Assembly (NCBI GenBank): GCA_963846165.1
Contig: CAWJUU010000005.1
Span: forward strand, 868,001-932,000
DNA length: 64,000 nucleotides
Direction: 5' to 3'
Origin: WHSW01 sp963846165
GTDB taxonomy: Bacteria > Actinomycetota > Thermoleophilia > Solirubrobacterales > 70-9
The notes below the pieces were generated by a model, which had not been told where the DNA came from, ran no database searches, and saw only the letters and a program-made list of their open reading frames with translations. Positions 8,744 to 18,037 of this stretch are shown in pieces (within the stretch, counting starts at the first letter, position 1; each line of letters begins with the position of its first letter). The translations under genes and the position numbers were made by a program.

Positions 8744-10521
8744 ATCCCGGTCGGCGTATGCATCACCTTGCGCACCTTGCCGCCTCCGCTGTACATGTGC
8801 ACGCCGCAGGGCAGGCACGGGTCGAAGGAGCGCACCGCGCGCATGATGTCAACGCCCTTGAAGTTCTCCGGGCCGTTCTCCTCGAAGATCGGGGTGTTCT
8901 GCACCGCGTCCTCATACGGCCCCGGAGTTCCGTAGACGTCGCGGACGCTCGCGTTCCACGGCGTCGGCGGATAGGGTTGGTAGTTGGCGATCTTGCCGCC
9001 CTCGATCACCATGTGGTGCGAGAGCACTCCGCGAGCCGCCTCGTGGAAGCCGCAGCTGACCGCGCGCTCGGGAACCTTGAAATCGTTCCAGCTCTTCGTG
9101 CGGCCCGCGCGAACCTCGGTGAATGCGCGCTCGAGGCAGTGCAGCCCGATCAGCGCCGAGTAGGCCTGATGATAGGAGCGGGCGCGATCGCGCTCGATCG
9201 CGTTCGACTTCTCCGGGATCTTCCACTCGAGCTCCGTCTCGGGCGAGCTCGCCGTCCTCGGCAACACCATCTGGATGCTCTCCCCGGTGGCCTTCGCATA
9301 GCCGAAGTCGACCAGGCCGGCCTTCGCCGTGCACCACTGACGGGCGAATGGGCCGCCGCCTGTGTCGCAACAGACGTGTGTGTCGGTGCGCTCGTCGTAC
9401 ATCCGCGGGGAGACCACCCAGGAGTACTTGTCGGCGAAGTCGCGCTTCTGCGGGCGCGGAATCGTGACCTTGTTCCACGGATGGCGGGGATCGACCGGGT
9501 TGCCGAGCGGGTCCTGGGTGACGAACGGCCGCTCGGTCTCGGTCCAGTCGTCGAAGTACGACGAACCGAGCAGGATCCGGATCATCAGATTGATCTCGAC
9601 CAGGTCGGTGGAGATCAGCTCGCCCCCGAAAACGACTCCCGGCGTGATGTAGCGCTTGCGCCCCCACTCGGTCATCGTCTTGTAGTCGTAGTCGACGTAG
9701 TCGGGGTCGTCGAAGCAGCCCCAGTTGACCAGGTTCGTCTCTCGGTAGCCGACCATGTCGTAGCCCGGCTGCTCCCGGAGGAAGAAGTCGTAGAGGTCGT
9801 CGTGCATCGGTACGACCCGCTTGACGTAGTCGAAGTACCGCATCAGGCGCACGTAGTAGTCGGTCAGCGTCTGATGGGTGATGTGCACGCTGACGCCACC
9901 CGGCATGATCGTCGACGGGTGGGTGTGACGGCCGCCGAACAGGCAGTACATCTCCCGGGTGTAGCGGGCCACCTGCAGGGTCTCGAGGTAGAACTCGCCG
10001 GTGAACGGGTTCAGCGACCGCATGATGTCGGCGATCGTCCGGTACCCGTGGATGTCCGAGTTCGGCGCCAGCTCCTGCTCGGCCTTCGCGAGCAGCGACG
10101 GGTTGGTCTCCTTGACCATCTGCTCGCAGAAGTCGACGTTCGCCATGCAGTCGTTGAAGATCGCGTGGTCGAACATGTAGTCCGCGGTCTCGGCCAGGTT
10201 GTAGCCGAGGTCGCCGAGTGGCGGGGGCTTGACCCCGTAGGCCATGTTCTGGTTCAGGACCGAGCAGGTGCAGTGGTTGTCCCCGCAGATGCCGCAGATT
10301 CGGCTGGTGATGAAGTGCGCGTCGCGCGGATCGATCCCCTTCATGAAGATGTCGAAGCCGCGGAAGACCATTGAGGTGCTGTAGCACTTGAGCACCTCCC
10401 GGTTGGAGAAGTCGATCTCCGTGTGGATGCCGAGGCTGCCGACGATCCTGGTGATCGGGTCCCACGACATCTCCTTGACCATGACCTTGGACTCGCCGCG
10501 CGGGGTTTCAACTGTCGCCAT
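8737..10521 (-). CDS. hhyL: Group 1h [NiFe] hydrogenase large subunit
   Basis: This subunit carries the Ni-Fe active site that splits H2. The N-terminal L1 motif TSRICGICGDNHC (C76, C79) and the C-terminal L2 motif DPCLPCGVH (C569, C572, H575) supply all four cysteine ligands. The wording of these motifs and the length (594 aa) fit the high-affinity actinobacterial group 1h (formerly group 5) enzyme, which can oxidise atmospheric H2. A 19-residue tail after H575, ending in Cys, should be removed by the protease at 4.7-5.2 kb. A ribosome binding site AGGAAGGA lies just upstream. The gene is intact. Confidence 0.97.
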   Translation of the reverse strand: MATVETPRGESKVMVKEMSWDPITRIVGSLGIHTEIDFSNREVLKCYSTSMVFRGFDIFMKGIDPRDAHFITSRICGICGDNHCTCSVLNQNMAYGVKPPPLGDLGYNLAETADYMFDHAIFNDCMANVDFCEQMVKETNPSLLAKAEQELAPNSDIHGYRTIADIMRSLNPFTGEFYLETLQVARYTREMYCLFGGRHTHPSTIMPGGVSVHITHQTLTDYYVRLMRYFDYVKRVVPMHDDLYDFFLREQPGYDMVGYRETNLVNWGCFDDPDYVDYDYKTMTEWGRKRYITPGVVFGGELISTDLVEINLMIRILLGSSYFDDWTETERPFVTQDPLGNPVDPRHPWNKVTIPRPQKRDFADKYSWVVSPRMYDERTDTHVCCDTGGGPFARQWCTAKAGLVDFGYAKATGESIQMVLPRTASSPETELEWKIPEKSNAIERDRARSYHQAYSALIGLHCLERAFTEVRAGRTKSWNDFKVPERAVSCGFHEAARGVLSHHMVIEGGKIANYQPYPPTPWNASVRDVYGTPGPYEDAVQNTPIFEENGPENFKGVDIMRAVRSFDPCLPCGVHMYSGGGKVRKVMHTPTGMC

Positions 10522-10555
10522 GTCTGTGTTCCTTCCTGGTTGGTGGTGCGCGGGT

Positions 10556-11626
10556 CTACGAGTAGTTGCGCGGCTGGTAGCCGGTCTGCAGACGTGAGCC
10601 CTTCGTGCGCCATTCGGGCTCGACGTCGTACTTGTTCTTGATGTTGCGGTGGCGGAAGTAGTGGAACAGGCGCCCGAAGGTGAACTGCTCGAGCGCTGCC
10701 GCCACCCGGCCGCTCGGGTCCTCGTCCATGAACGGCATGAACTTGTCGGGGAAGCCGGGCATCGTGCAGGCCATGCAGATGCCGCCCACGTTCGGGCAGC
10801 CCCCGTAGCCGTCGACCCAGCCGCGGACCGGGACGTTGCACTTGACCACCGGTCCCTTGCAGCCGAGCTTGACCAGGCAGCGCGGATCGTCGCCGTACTC
10901 GGTCGCGAACTGGCCCTGCTCGGCGAAGCCGGCGCGGTTACAGCCCTCGCGAACCGTGCGGCCGAAGAGCCAGCGCGGGCGCAGTTGCTCGTCGAGGTCC
11001 GGCACCGGGGCGCGTCCGGCCAGGTGCAGGGCGAGATAGAGCAGCACCTCGGTCATATTGTCGGGCTGCGCCGGGCAGCCCGGGATGTTGACGATCGGCA
11101 GTCCGGCCGACGACTTCCAGTTCCAGCCGAGGTAGTCGGCGACGCCCATCGCCCCGGTCGGGTTGTTCTTCATCGCCGGGATGCCGCCGTAGGTGGCGCA
11201 GGTGCCGATCGCCACCACCGCCGCCGCCTTCGGCGCCAGCCGGTCGATCCACTCGTTGGTCGTGATCGGCTGACCGGTCTCGGGATCGTCGCCGATTCCC
11301 GCCCAGTAGCCCTCGCCGGAGAGCTCCTCGTTGGGCACCGAACCCTCGACACAGAGCACGAACGGATCGATTTCGCCGCGCTCGGCCTTCCACCACCACT
11401 CGATGAACTCGGCACCGTTTTCGTAGGCGAGCACCGGGTTGTGGACGATCACCTTCGGCATCCCGGGGATCGATTGGGTGATGATGTCCTCGAGGCTCGG
11501 GTTAACGGCCGAGGTCATCGCCACCGAGTCGCCGTCGCAGGAGAGCCCGGTGGTCATCCAGATCACGTGCGCCTCAACCGCCTCCGTCTTGGCCTGATCG
11601 GGAACGACTTCAGTGCTCAGTGCCAT
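10556..11626 (-). CDS. hhyS: Group 1h [NiFe] hydrogenase small subunit
   Basis: The small subunit holds the iron-sulfur relay from the active site. Of 356 residues, none forms a Tat signal, so the enzyme probably stays in the cytoplasm or on its inner face. GLSCDGDS near residue 27 is the proximal-cluster entry. An Asp rather than the second Cys at this site is the documented 3Cys-1Asp ligation of the Ralstonia group 1h enzyme, linked with oxygen tolerance. Further cluster ligands lie in IGTCATYGG, NIPGCPAQP and the cysteine-rich stretch GGCPNVGGICMACTMPGF. It has a strong ribosome binding site (GAGGAGAG) and is followed by hhyL after 34 bp. Confidence 0.96.
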   Translation of the reverse strand: MALSTEVVPDQAKTEAVEAHVIWMTTGLSCDGDSVAMTSAVNPSLEDIITQSIPGMPKVIVHNPVLAYENGAEFIEWWWKAERGEIDPFVLCVEGSVPNEELSGEGYWAGIGDDPETGQPITTNEWIDRLAPKAAAVVAIGTCATYGGIPAMKNNPTGAMGVADYLGWNWKSSAGLPIVNIPGCPAQPDNMTEVLLYLALHLAGRAPVPDLDEQLRPRWLFGRTVREGCNRAGFAEQGQFATEYGDDPRCLVKLGCKGPVVKCNVPVRGWVDGYGGCPNVGGICMACTMPGFPDKFMPFMDEDPSGRVAAALEQFTFGRLFHYFRHRNIKNKYDVEPEWRTKGSRLQTGYQPRNYS

Positions 11627-11649
11627 CGCAACTCTCCTCTATGTCCGTG

Positions 11650-12754
11650 TCAACAGATCCTCGGCAACGGGTCGCCCGCCAGCAGGTCCATCACCCGCCG
11701 GCCGCCGAACGCCGTCTCGACCAACACCATCCCGGGCGGCTCAGCCCGGACCTCCGCAATCTCCTTCGCCGCTTCGCACCCCGGGACCGATCGCAATGCG
11801 GCGAGCGCCTTGCCGGCCATCTCGGGGGCGACGAAGGCGACCATCACGCCCTCGTTGGCGACGTACATCGGGTCGATCCCCAGCAGCTCGCAAGCCCCGC
11901 TGACCTCAGGCCGCACCGGGATCTCTGCCTCGTCGACCGAGAGGCCGACGCCCGAGGCGCGCGCGAGCTCGTTGAGCACCGTGGCGACGCCGCCGCGGGT
12001 CGCGTCGCGCATCGTCCGCAGGCCGCCTCCGGCGGCCTCGAGCAGCGCCTCGGCCACCGGCCACAGCGAGCGTGTGTCGGACTCGACCTCGGCCTCGAGC
12101 CCGAGCTCGCCCCGGGCGAGCATGATCGCGGTGCCGTGTTCGCCGATCGTCCGCGAGACCAACACCCTGTCGCCAGGTTGCAATGACGCGGTTGAGAGCG
12201 TTGCCCGCGAGTCGACTCCGGCCGATCCCGGTCGTGGTCACGTACATGCCGATCCGCGAGGCCGCGCTCGACCACCTTGGTGTCACCGGTGACGACCTCG
12301 ACCTCGGCAGCCTGGGCCGCAGCGGCGATCGCCTCGACCTCGCCCCGCAAGATCTCCGCCTCGAGGCCCTCCTCGAGCACCAGCGCAAGGCTGATCGCGA
12401 CCGGCAGCGCGCCGGCGGCGGAGAGGTCGTTCACCGTGCCGTTGACGGCGAGCTCGCCGATCGAGCCGCCGGGGAAGCGCAGTGGCTTGACCACGTAGGT
12501 GTCGGTGGTCAGGGCCAGGCCAAGACCCTCGATCGTGACCGCGCCTGCGTCGGCGAGCTGGTCGAGCGACTCGGAGGCGAATGCCGGGGCGAGCAGGCCC
12601 TCGATCAGCGTCTGGGTCGACTTGCCTCCGGCGCCGTGGGCCATCGTGATCCGCTCGTCCTTGAACCGCGGGCGCTTCGAGCGCGCCGTCTCGATGATCT
12701 CGAGGATCCGCTGCTCCTCGGTCGCGGCGCCTGGGTCTTGGCGGGGGCGCTCAC
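11650..12754 (-). CDS. hypE: Carbamoyl dehydratase HypE (frameshifted)
   Basis: HypE dehydrates the carbamoyl group on its C-terminal cysteine to the cyanide ligand; the product ends LPRIC, so the catalytic cysteine is kept. Conserved segments are MAHGAGGKSTQ, DTYVVKPLRFPGGSIGELAV, VVTGDTKVVERG and MRDATRGGVATVLNEL. Two frame changes lie at about 12175-12235: KVVERGLAD joins IGMYVTTTGIGR, then VDSRATLSTASLQPGDRV. A third probable shift near 12725 links a GTG start (overlapping the hypD stop as GTGA) to ATEEQRILEIIETARS. With these repaired, the protein has the family's usual length. All three shifts look like single-base sequence errors. Confidence 0.9.
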
Positions 12755-13878
12755 GCGACCGCTGCTTCCTGGCCGCGGTCGCGGGCGTAGCGGCCGTAGT
12801 TGTAGTAGGCGGCGCAGGCGCCCTCCGGGGAGACCATGCAGGTGCCGATCGCGTGCTCGGGCGTACAAGCGGTGCCGAACACCTTGCACTCCCAGGGCTT
12901 GATCACGCCCTTGAGGACCTCGCCGCACTGACATGCCTTCGGGTCGGCGACGCGGACCCCGGGAACCTCGTAGCGAACCTCGGCGTCGAACTCGGCGTAG
13001 GCGTCGGAGAGCTTGAGCGCGCTCTGCGAGATGAAGCCGAGCCCGCGCCACTCGAAGTGCGGCCGCAGCTCGAAGACCTCCGACATGACCGCCAGCGCAG
13101 CCTTGTTGCCCTCGTAGGGCACCACTCGCTTGTACTGGTTCTCGACCTCGCAGCGGCCGTCGGCGAGCTGCGCCAGGATCATCCGGATCGACTGCAGGAT
13201 GTCGAGTGGCTCGAAGCCGGCGGTGACCAGCGGCCTGCCGTAGTCGGCGGGGATGAACTCGAACGGGCGCACGCCGACGATCGTCGAGACATGACCGGGG
13301 CCGATGAAGCCGTCGAGGCGCAGGTCCGGCGACTCGAGCAGCGCCCTCAGGGGCGGCACGATTGTCACGTGGCTGCACATGCAGAGGAAGTTCTCGACCC
13401 CCTCGGCCTTGGCGCGCTTCATCGTCAGCGCGGTCGAGGGGGCGGTGGTCTCGAAGCCGATCGCGAAGAAGACCACGGTGCGGTCGGGATTCTGCTTCGC
13501 GATCCGCAGCGCGTCGAGCGGCGAGTAGACCATGCGGATGTCGCACCCGGCCGCCTTCGCATCGAGGAAGGTGCCGTCGGAGCCCGGCACCCGCATCATG
13601 TCGCCGAAGCAGGTGAGGATGACGCCGTCCTCGCGCGCGAGCGCGATGCCGTCGTCGACGCGGCCCATCGGGATCACGCAGACAGGGCACCCCGGACCAT
13701 GGACGAGCTCGACGTTCTCGGGCAGCAGGTCGTCGATCCCGTACTTGTAGATCGAGTGGGTGTGGCCGCCGCAGACCTCCATCAGCTTGTAATGGCGGCT
13801 CGGGTCGACGCCGGCGAGGATCTCGCCGGCGAGCGCCCGGCCAAGCTCCGCGTCTCTGTACTCGTCCACGTACTTCAT
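12751..13878 (-). CDS. hypD: Hydrogenase Fe(CN)2CO assembly scaffold HypD
   Basis: HypD is the iron-sulfur scaffold on which, with HypC, the Fe(CN)2CO unit is assembled. The 375-residue protein is full length and intact. Diagnostic segments are MEVCGGHTHSIYKYGIDDLL, HGPGCPVCVIPMGRVDD and FFAIGFETTAPSTALTMKR. The C-terminal cysteine set DPKACQCGEVLKG, FGTACTPEHAIGTCMVSPEG and ACAAYYNYGRY provides the [4Fe-4S] ligands. Its start overlaps the small HypC-like gene by 4 bp and its stop overlaps the hypE start. Confidence 0.97.
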   Translation of the reverse strand: MKYVDEYRDAELGRALAGEILAGVDPSRHYKLMEVCGGHTHSIYKYGIDDLLPENVELVHGPGCPVCVIPMGRVDDGIALAREDGVILTCFGDMMRVPGSDGTFLDAKAAGCDIRMVYSPLDALRIAKQNPDRTVVFFAIGFETTAPSTALTMKRAKAEGVENFLCMCSHVTIVPPLRALLESPDLRLDGFIGPGHVSTIVGVRPFEFIPADYGRPLVTAGFEPLDILQSIRMILAQLADGRCEVENQYKRVVPYEGNKAALAVMSEVFELRPHFEWRGLGFISQSALKLSDAYAEFDAEVRYEVPGVRVADPKACQCGEVLKGVIKPWECKVFGTACTPEHAIGTCMVSPEGACAAYYNYGRYARDRGQEAAVA

Positions 13879-14072
13879 GCGATCGCCGTCCCCGCGTGGA
13901 CAAGAAGCTCTTCGTCGACCGCCACCGGCTGCACCAAGGCGATCTCCACCGTGTGATGACCGCCGGCGGAGTCGGAGCAGAGCGCCAGCTCCCGCTCCTC
14001 ATCGACCTCCAGCACCCGCATCGGCTCGGCCACGTCACCGCAGGTGATGCAGTGGTCCTCGGCGCAGCTCAT
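13875..14072 (-). CDS. Short second HypC/HupF-family protein
   Basis: This 65-residue protein follows hypC and precedes hypD, overlapping both by 4 bp. It starts MSCAEDHCITCGDVAEPMRV and has a small beta-rich body (MRVLEVDEERELALC) like the HypC/HupF chaperone fold. It lacks the canonical MCLAIPG N-terminus of HypC; instead a CITCGD motif with two cysteines precedes the fold. Actinobacteria often carry such a second HypC-type protein. It may assist HypD specifically or bind another metal. The family assignment is moderately sure, the function inferred. Confidence 0.7.
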   Translation of the reverse strand: MSCAEDHCITCGDVAEPMRVLEVDEERELALCSDSAGGHHTVEIALVQPVAVDEELLVHAGTAIA

Positions 14073-14350
14073 TCGATCACGCTCGCCTTCAGCTCCTCGA
14101 GCTCGGCCTCGTAATCGGCGCCCATCCCTTCGAGCAGCTCGCGGGTGGCAATCGCCTCCTGCTCGTCGACCTTCGAGATCGCGAAGCCGACGTGGATCAG
14201 CACCCAGTCGCCGGGGCCGACGCCGCCGACGTCGTCAGCGTCAAGCAGCCCGATGTTGACGTTGCGCCTCACCCCCGCCACATCCACCTGAGCGAGCCGA
14301 TTGGGCTCGTCGACTACCTCAAGGATTTGACCTGGGATGGCCAGGCACAC
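14069..14350 (-). CDS. hypC: Hydrogenase assembly chaperone HypC
   Basis: HypC carries the Fe(CN)2CO unit between HypD and the hydrogenase large subunit. The 93-residue product starts with GTG and reads MCLAIPGQILEVV. The essential Cys2 is present, and PGDWVLIHVGFAISKVDEQEA is matched in its parts (PGDWVLIHVGFA). An AGAGGA Shine-Dalgarno lies upstream. It is the first gene of the hydrogenase operon, so the operon promoter should lie in 14351-14498 or further upstream if the PadR gene is co-transcribed. Confidence 0.95.
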   Translation of the reverse strand: MCLAIPGQILEVVDEPNRLAQVDVAGVRRNVNIGLLDADDVGGVGPGDWVLIHVGFAISKVDEQEAIATRELLEGMGADYEAELEELKASVIE

Positions 14351-14498
14351 GCCTCGTTCCTGGTCCTCTCTTCCCCGCTTGATGGGCCGTTCTCGGTCCT
14401 GGCGCGAACCTATTGACGAGCCGGCGATCAGGTAAGTGTTGGCAGCAAGGTGTCGCCAGCACCTACCGGCAACGGCAGCTCACACCTAGATGGTCGGA

Positions 14499-14936
14499 CT
14501 AGAGCGAGCCGACTGATCCGCGACGCGCAGCCGCCTCGCGGTGCGCCGCCCAACGTCCGCTGAGCGCCCGTCGGCGCCTGTCGCCCGAGGGCAGGCGGCG
14601 CGCCTTCAGGTAGCGGTCGATAAACGAGTCGATCCGGCGTTCGCCCTCGGCAAGGTCCGTCGCCCGCCGGTCGAGCTCCTCGACTCCCGCCTCGGTCAGC
14701 GAGTAGACCCGCTTACGCGGCCCGGACTCCGAGCGTTCCCAGTCGGATTCCACCAATCCGTCCGACTCGAGCTTGCGCAACGCTCGGTAGAGCGCACCCG
14801 GGTCGGAGTGGTCGAAGCCGAAGGCGCAGAGGCTCTCCGCGAGCTCGTAACCGTGAGCGTCACGCTCGCGCAGGAGCAGCAGCAGACACGGGCGGGCGAA
14901 GTCCTTCGGCAACCCGGAGCTCAGCGCGTGCGGCAT
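14499..14936 (-). CDS. PadR-family transcriptional regulator
   Basis: The 145-residue protein is a winged-helix PadR regulator. The DNA-binding part contains LLLLLRERDAHGYELAESL and the wing segment DPGALYRALRKLESDGLVES, followed by RKRVYSLTEAGVEEL. The C-terminal helix probably dimerises. It is on the same strand as the hydrogenase operon and ends 148 bp upstream of hypC, so it may control that operon, though this is only positional. It follows the superoxide dismutase gene by 26 bp. Confidence 0.88.
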   Translation of the reverse strand: MPHALSSGLPKDFARPCLLLLLRERDAHGYELAESLCAFGFDHSDPGALYRALRKLESDGLVESDWERSESGPRKRVYSLTEAGVEELDRRATDLAEGERRIDSFIDRYLKARRLPSGDRRRRALSGRWAAHREAAARRGSVGSL

Positions 14937-14962
14937 CTCGGCGCGAGTCTAACCGCGCACGT

Positions 14963-15568
14963 TCAGCTCGCGGCTGCGAAGCGGCTTGCGACCTCGTCCC
15001 AGTTGACGACGTTCCAGAACGCGTCCAGGTAGTCCGGGCGCCGGTTCTGGTACTGGAGGTAGTAGGCGTGCTCCCAGACGTCGGCGCCGAGCAGCGGCGT
15101 CTGACCGTCGGAGACCGGCGAGTCCTGGTTCGCGGTGCTGGTCACCGCCAGCCCCGAGCCGTCGTGGACCAGCCAGGCCCAGCCCGAGCCGAACCGGTTC
15201 ACGCCGGCCGCCTTGAATTCGTCCTTGAAGGCATCGAAGGAGCCAAACTTCTCGTCGATCGCGGCCGCGAGGTCGCCGGAGGGCTCACCGCCCCCGTCGG
15301 GGCTCATGATCTGCCAGAAGAAGCTGTGGTTGGAGTGGCCGCCCGCGTTGTTGCGGACCGGGCCCTGCTTGTCGGCGGGCAGCGAGTCGAGGCTCTGAAG
15401 CACTTCGTCGACGTCCTTGTCGGCCCACTCGGTCCCCTCGAGCGCGGCGTTGGCCTTGTCGACGTAGGCCTGGTGGTGCTTGTCGTGGTGAACGCGCATC
15501 GTCGCCTCGTCGATGTGGGGCTCGAGGGCGTCGTAGTCGTAGGGAAGGTCGGGTACCTCGTAGGCCAT
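14963..15568 (-). CDS. Superoxide dismutase, Fe/Mn type
   Basis: It disproportionates superoxide. The 201-residue protein has the usual length. The metal ligands are in MRVHHDKHHQAYVD (first His), NNAGGHSNHSFFW (second His) and GADVWEHAYYLQYQNRRP (DVWEHAYY, the Asp and last His). The motif MSPDGGGEPSG is more typical of Mn or cambialistic enzymes, but metal choice cannot be read with certainty. There is no signal peptide. An AGGAGGAG ribosome binding site precedes the ATG. It may protect the neighbouring oxygen-exposed hydrogenase system. Confidence 0.96.
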   Translation of the reverse strand: MAYEVPDLPYDYDALEPHIDEATMRVHHDKHHQAYVDKANAALEGTEWADKDVDEVLQSLDSLPADKQGPVRNNAGGHSNHSFFWQIMSPDGGGEPSGDLAAAIDEKFGSFDAFKDEFKAAGVNRFGSGWAWLVHDGSGLAVTSTANQDSPVSDGQTPLLGADVWEHAYYLQYQNRRPDYLDAFWNVVNWDEVASRFAAAS

Positions 15569-15646
15569 TTGTCTCCTCCTGAAAGTCTCGGTCCATTGAG
15601 AATCTAGTGGACCGCCCGAGCGCGCCGCCCTGGCGCCTTCGAGACC

Positions 15647-15665
15647 CCCCCAATGCGGGGGTTTT
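15647..15665 (+). terminator. GC hairpin followed by T run in divergent intergenic space
   Basis: Five C, a five-base loop and five G are followed by TTTT on the plus strand. This resembles a rho-independent terminator. It is oddly placed, between the divergent superoxide dismutase and MMPL genes, so it may end a short leader or small RNA or be fortuitous in GC-rich DNA. Confidence 0.4.
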
Positions 15666-15729
15666 CGGGTTCATTCCTTGCGCGGGCGAGGATCGGTGAT
15701 AGGTTCGCGCCCTAAGGGGGGTCACGAGC

Positions 15730-18015
15730 ATGTCCGCCGATCCGCAATCGCCCAACCCCCCAGCGAGTGGCCCGCCGAGCGGTCTGGCCGCGCGCGCCGC
15801 GCACTGGAGCGCCGAGCATCGCAAGCTCGCGATCTGGGGCTGGATCTTCTTCGTCATCGTCGCGGTGTTCGTCGGCAACGCGGTCGGCCAGAAGGAGATC
15901 CACGCCGCCGATTTCTTCAACGGCGAGTCGCACGACGCCGAGGAGGCGCTCTACGACGCCGGGCTGAGGCCCAACGACGAGCTCGTGATCATCCAGAGCG
16001 AGTCGCTGACGATCGAGGACCCGGAGTTCCAGGCCGCGGTCGAGCAGACGGTCGAGGAGCTGTCCGGGGCCCAGTACGTGGAGAACGTCAAGTCGCCGCT
16101 CGACGGTCAGGGATCGGTCTCGGAGGACGGCCGCACGACCCTGATCGAGTTCGAGATCACGGGAGACGATCTCGAGGCCGCGGATCGGCTCGAGCCGGCC
16201 GAGGCCGCGGTCGCCGCGGTCGCGGCCGACCACCCCGACCTGCTGGTCGAGCAGTTCGGCAGCGTGAGCTCCAACAAGGAGCTCAACGAGACCTTCTCCA
16301 GCGACCTCGCGCAGGCTGAGCTGATCTCGCTGCCGCTGACGCTGTTGATCCTCGTGCTCGCCTTCGGCTCCCTGGTCGCGGCGGGCGTGCCGTTGCTGCT
16401 CGCGGTCTCCTGCGTGATGGCGGCGCTGGCGCTGGTCGCGCTCCCGAGCCAGCTCTCCCCGGTCGACAGCAACGTCTCGTCGGTGATCCTGCTGATCGGG
16501 CTCGCGGTCGGCGTCGACTACTCGCTCTTCTACATCCGCCGCGAGCGCGAGGAGCGCGCCGCCGGGCGTGAGCCCCGAGACTCCCTCGACGTCGCCGCGG
16601 CGACCTCCGGCCGCGCGGTGCTGATCTCCGGCCTGACCGTGATCGTCGCCATGGCAGGCATGTTCCTCAGCGGCGACAAGACGTTCTACTCCTTCGCCGA
16701 GGGCACGATCCTGGTCGTCGCGCTGGCGATGTTCGCCTCGCTGACCGTGCTGCCGGCGCTGCTCGCCTGGCTCGGGGACCGGATCGACAAGGGCCGGATC
16801 CCGTTCCTGGCCCGGCGTCGAGCGGCCGGCGAGTCGCGCTTCTGGTCACCGATCATCGAGCGCGTGATGCGCCGGCCCTGGCTGTCGCTGGCGATCGCCG
16901 GCGGCTTCCTCGTCCTGCTTGCGATCCCGGCGCTGAGCATGAAGATCGTCGTCTCGAGCACCGACGACCTGCCGCAGGACCTGGGCGTGATCAAGACCTA
17001 CAACCTGGTCAGGGAGACCTTCCCGGAGGAGGGCGTGACCTCCGACGTGGTGGTCGAGGCGGACGACGTCCGCAGCGGCCAGGCGGCGATCGGCATCGAC
17101 CTGCTGGTGCGCCGGGCAGAGGCGTCCGACAAGGTGCTGCCGGGGACCGAGATCACCTACAACGACGCCGGCACCGTGGCCCTGGTCACGATCCCGACCG
17201 TCGGCACCGGGAATGATGAGACGTCCACGGACGCGCTCAATGAGATCCGCGACGTGATCGTCCCCGAGTCGATCGGCAGGATCGACGGCGTGACCGTCAA
17301 CGTCAGCGGGGCGGCGGCCCAGTCTCTGGACTTCCGCGACCAGCTCGTCGACCGCCTGCCGCTGATCTTCGGCTTCGTCTTCCTGCTCGCCTTCCTGCTC
17401 TTGCTGGTCACCTTCCGCTCGATCGTGATCCCGATCAAGGCGATCATCCTCAACCTGCTCTCGATCGGGGCGGCGTACGGCGTCCTCGTGCTCGTGTTCC
17501 AGGACGGCCACGGCGAGGGCGTGCTCGACTTCACCTCGAACGGCGGCGTGACCTCGTGGCTGCCGCTGTTCCTGTTCGTGATCCTGTTCGGGCTCTCGAT
17601 GGACTACCACGTGTTCATCCTCTCCCGGGTGCGCGAGCTCTGGCGCGGCGGGATGAGCACGGACGAGGCGGTCAAGCACGGGATCTCGCGCACGGCCGGC
17701 ACCGTGACCAGCGCCGCGGCGGTGATGGTGTTCGTGTTCGCGGTCTTCATCACCCTCACCTTCCTCGACTTCAAGGAGATGGGGGTCGGCCTCGCGGTCG
17801 CGGTGCTGATCGACGCGACGATCATCCGCGGGATCCTGCTCCCGGCCTCGATGAAGATCCTCGGCGACTGGAACTGGTACCTGCCGAGCTGGCTCGAGTG
17901 GATGCCGCATGTCCACGAGCCGGAGTTCGAACCGCCGCCGAAGTCGGCCCCCGAGCCACCCACCGACGAGCCGTCCGCCCGCGACGAGCCCGAGCCCGAG
18001 CCCTCCCCCGCATAG
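15730..18015 (+). CDS. MMPL/RND-family membrane transporter
   Basis: The 761-residue protein has the two-fold MMPL layout. A first membrane helix at about residues 34-52 is followed by a large extracytoplasmic domain, then a block of helices (about 195-365) with VDYSLFYIRREREER. A second helix and outer domain follow, then a last block (about 540-720) with GLSMDYHVFILSRVRELW. These charged helix motifs are the proton-relay sites of the family. The tail is proline- and glutamate-rich. MMPL proteins export lipids or hydrophobic compounds; the substrate here is unknown. The downstream small membrane protein may be co-transcribed. Confidence 0.92.
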   Translation: MSADPQSPNPPASGPPSGLAARAAHWSAEHRKLAIWGWIFFVIVAVFVGNAVGQKEIHAADFFNGESHDAEEALYDAGLRPNDELVIIQSESLTIEDPEFQAAVEQTVEELSGAQYVENVKSPLDGQGSVSEDGRTTLIEFEITGDDLEAADRLEPAEAAVAAVAADHPDLLVEQFGSVSSNKELNETFSSDLAQAELISLPLTLLILVLAFGSLVAAGVPLLLAVSCVMAALALVALPSQLSPVDSNVSSVILLIGLAVGVDYSLFYIRREREERAAGREPRDSLDVAAATSGRAVLISGLTVIVAMAGMFLSGDKTFYSFAEGTILVVALAMFASLTVLPALLAWLGDRIDKGRIPFLARRRAAGESRFWSPIIERVMRRPWLSLAIAGGFLVLLAIPALSMKIVVSSTDDLPQDLGVIKTYNLVRETFPEEGVTSDVVVEADDVRSGQAAIGIDLLVRRAEASDKVLPGTEITYNDAGTVALVTIPTVGTGNDETSTDALNEIRDVIVPESIGRIDGVTVNVSGAAAQSLDFRDQLVDRLPLIFGFVFLLAFLLLLVTFRSIVIPIKAIILNLLSIGAAYGVLVLVFQDGHGEGVLDFTSNGGVTSWLPLFLFVILFGLSMDYHVFILSRVRELWRGGMSTDEAVKHGISRTAGTVTSAAAVMVFVFAVFITLTFLDFKEMGVGLAVAVLIDATIIRGILLPASMKILGDWNWYLPSWLEWMPHVHEPEFEPPPKSAPEPPTDEPSARDEPEPEPSPA

Positions 18016-18037
18016 CGCCCATCACCGCGATCCGGGC

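Noticed and set aside
8623..10374. A 583-codon plus-strand open frame opposite the hydrogenase large subunit
   Set aside because: It is the antisense shadow of a GC-rich gene: its residues are mostly Arg, Asp, Val and Leu, and no family matches, while the other strand is a textbook hhyL.
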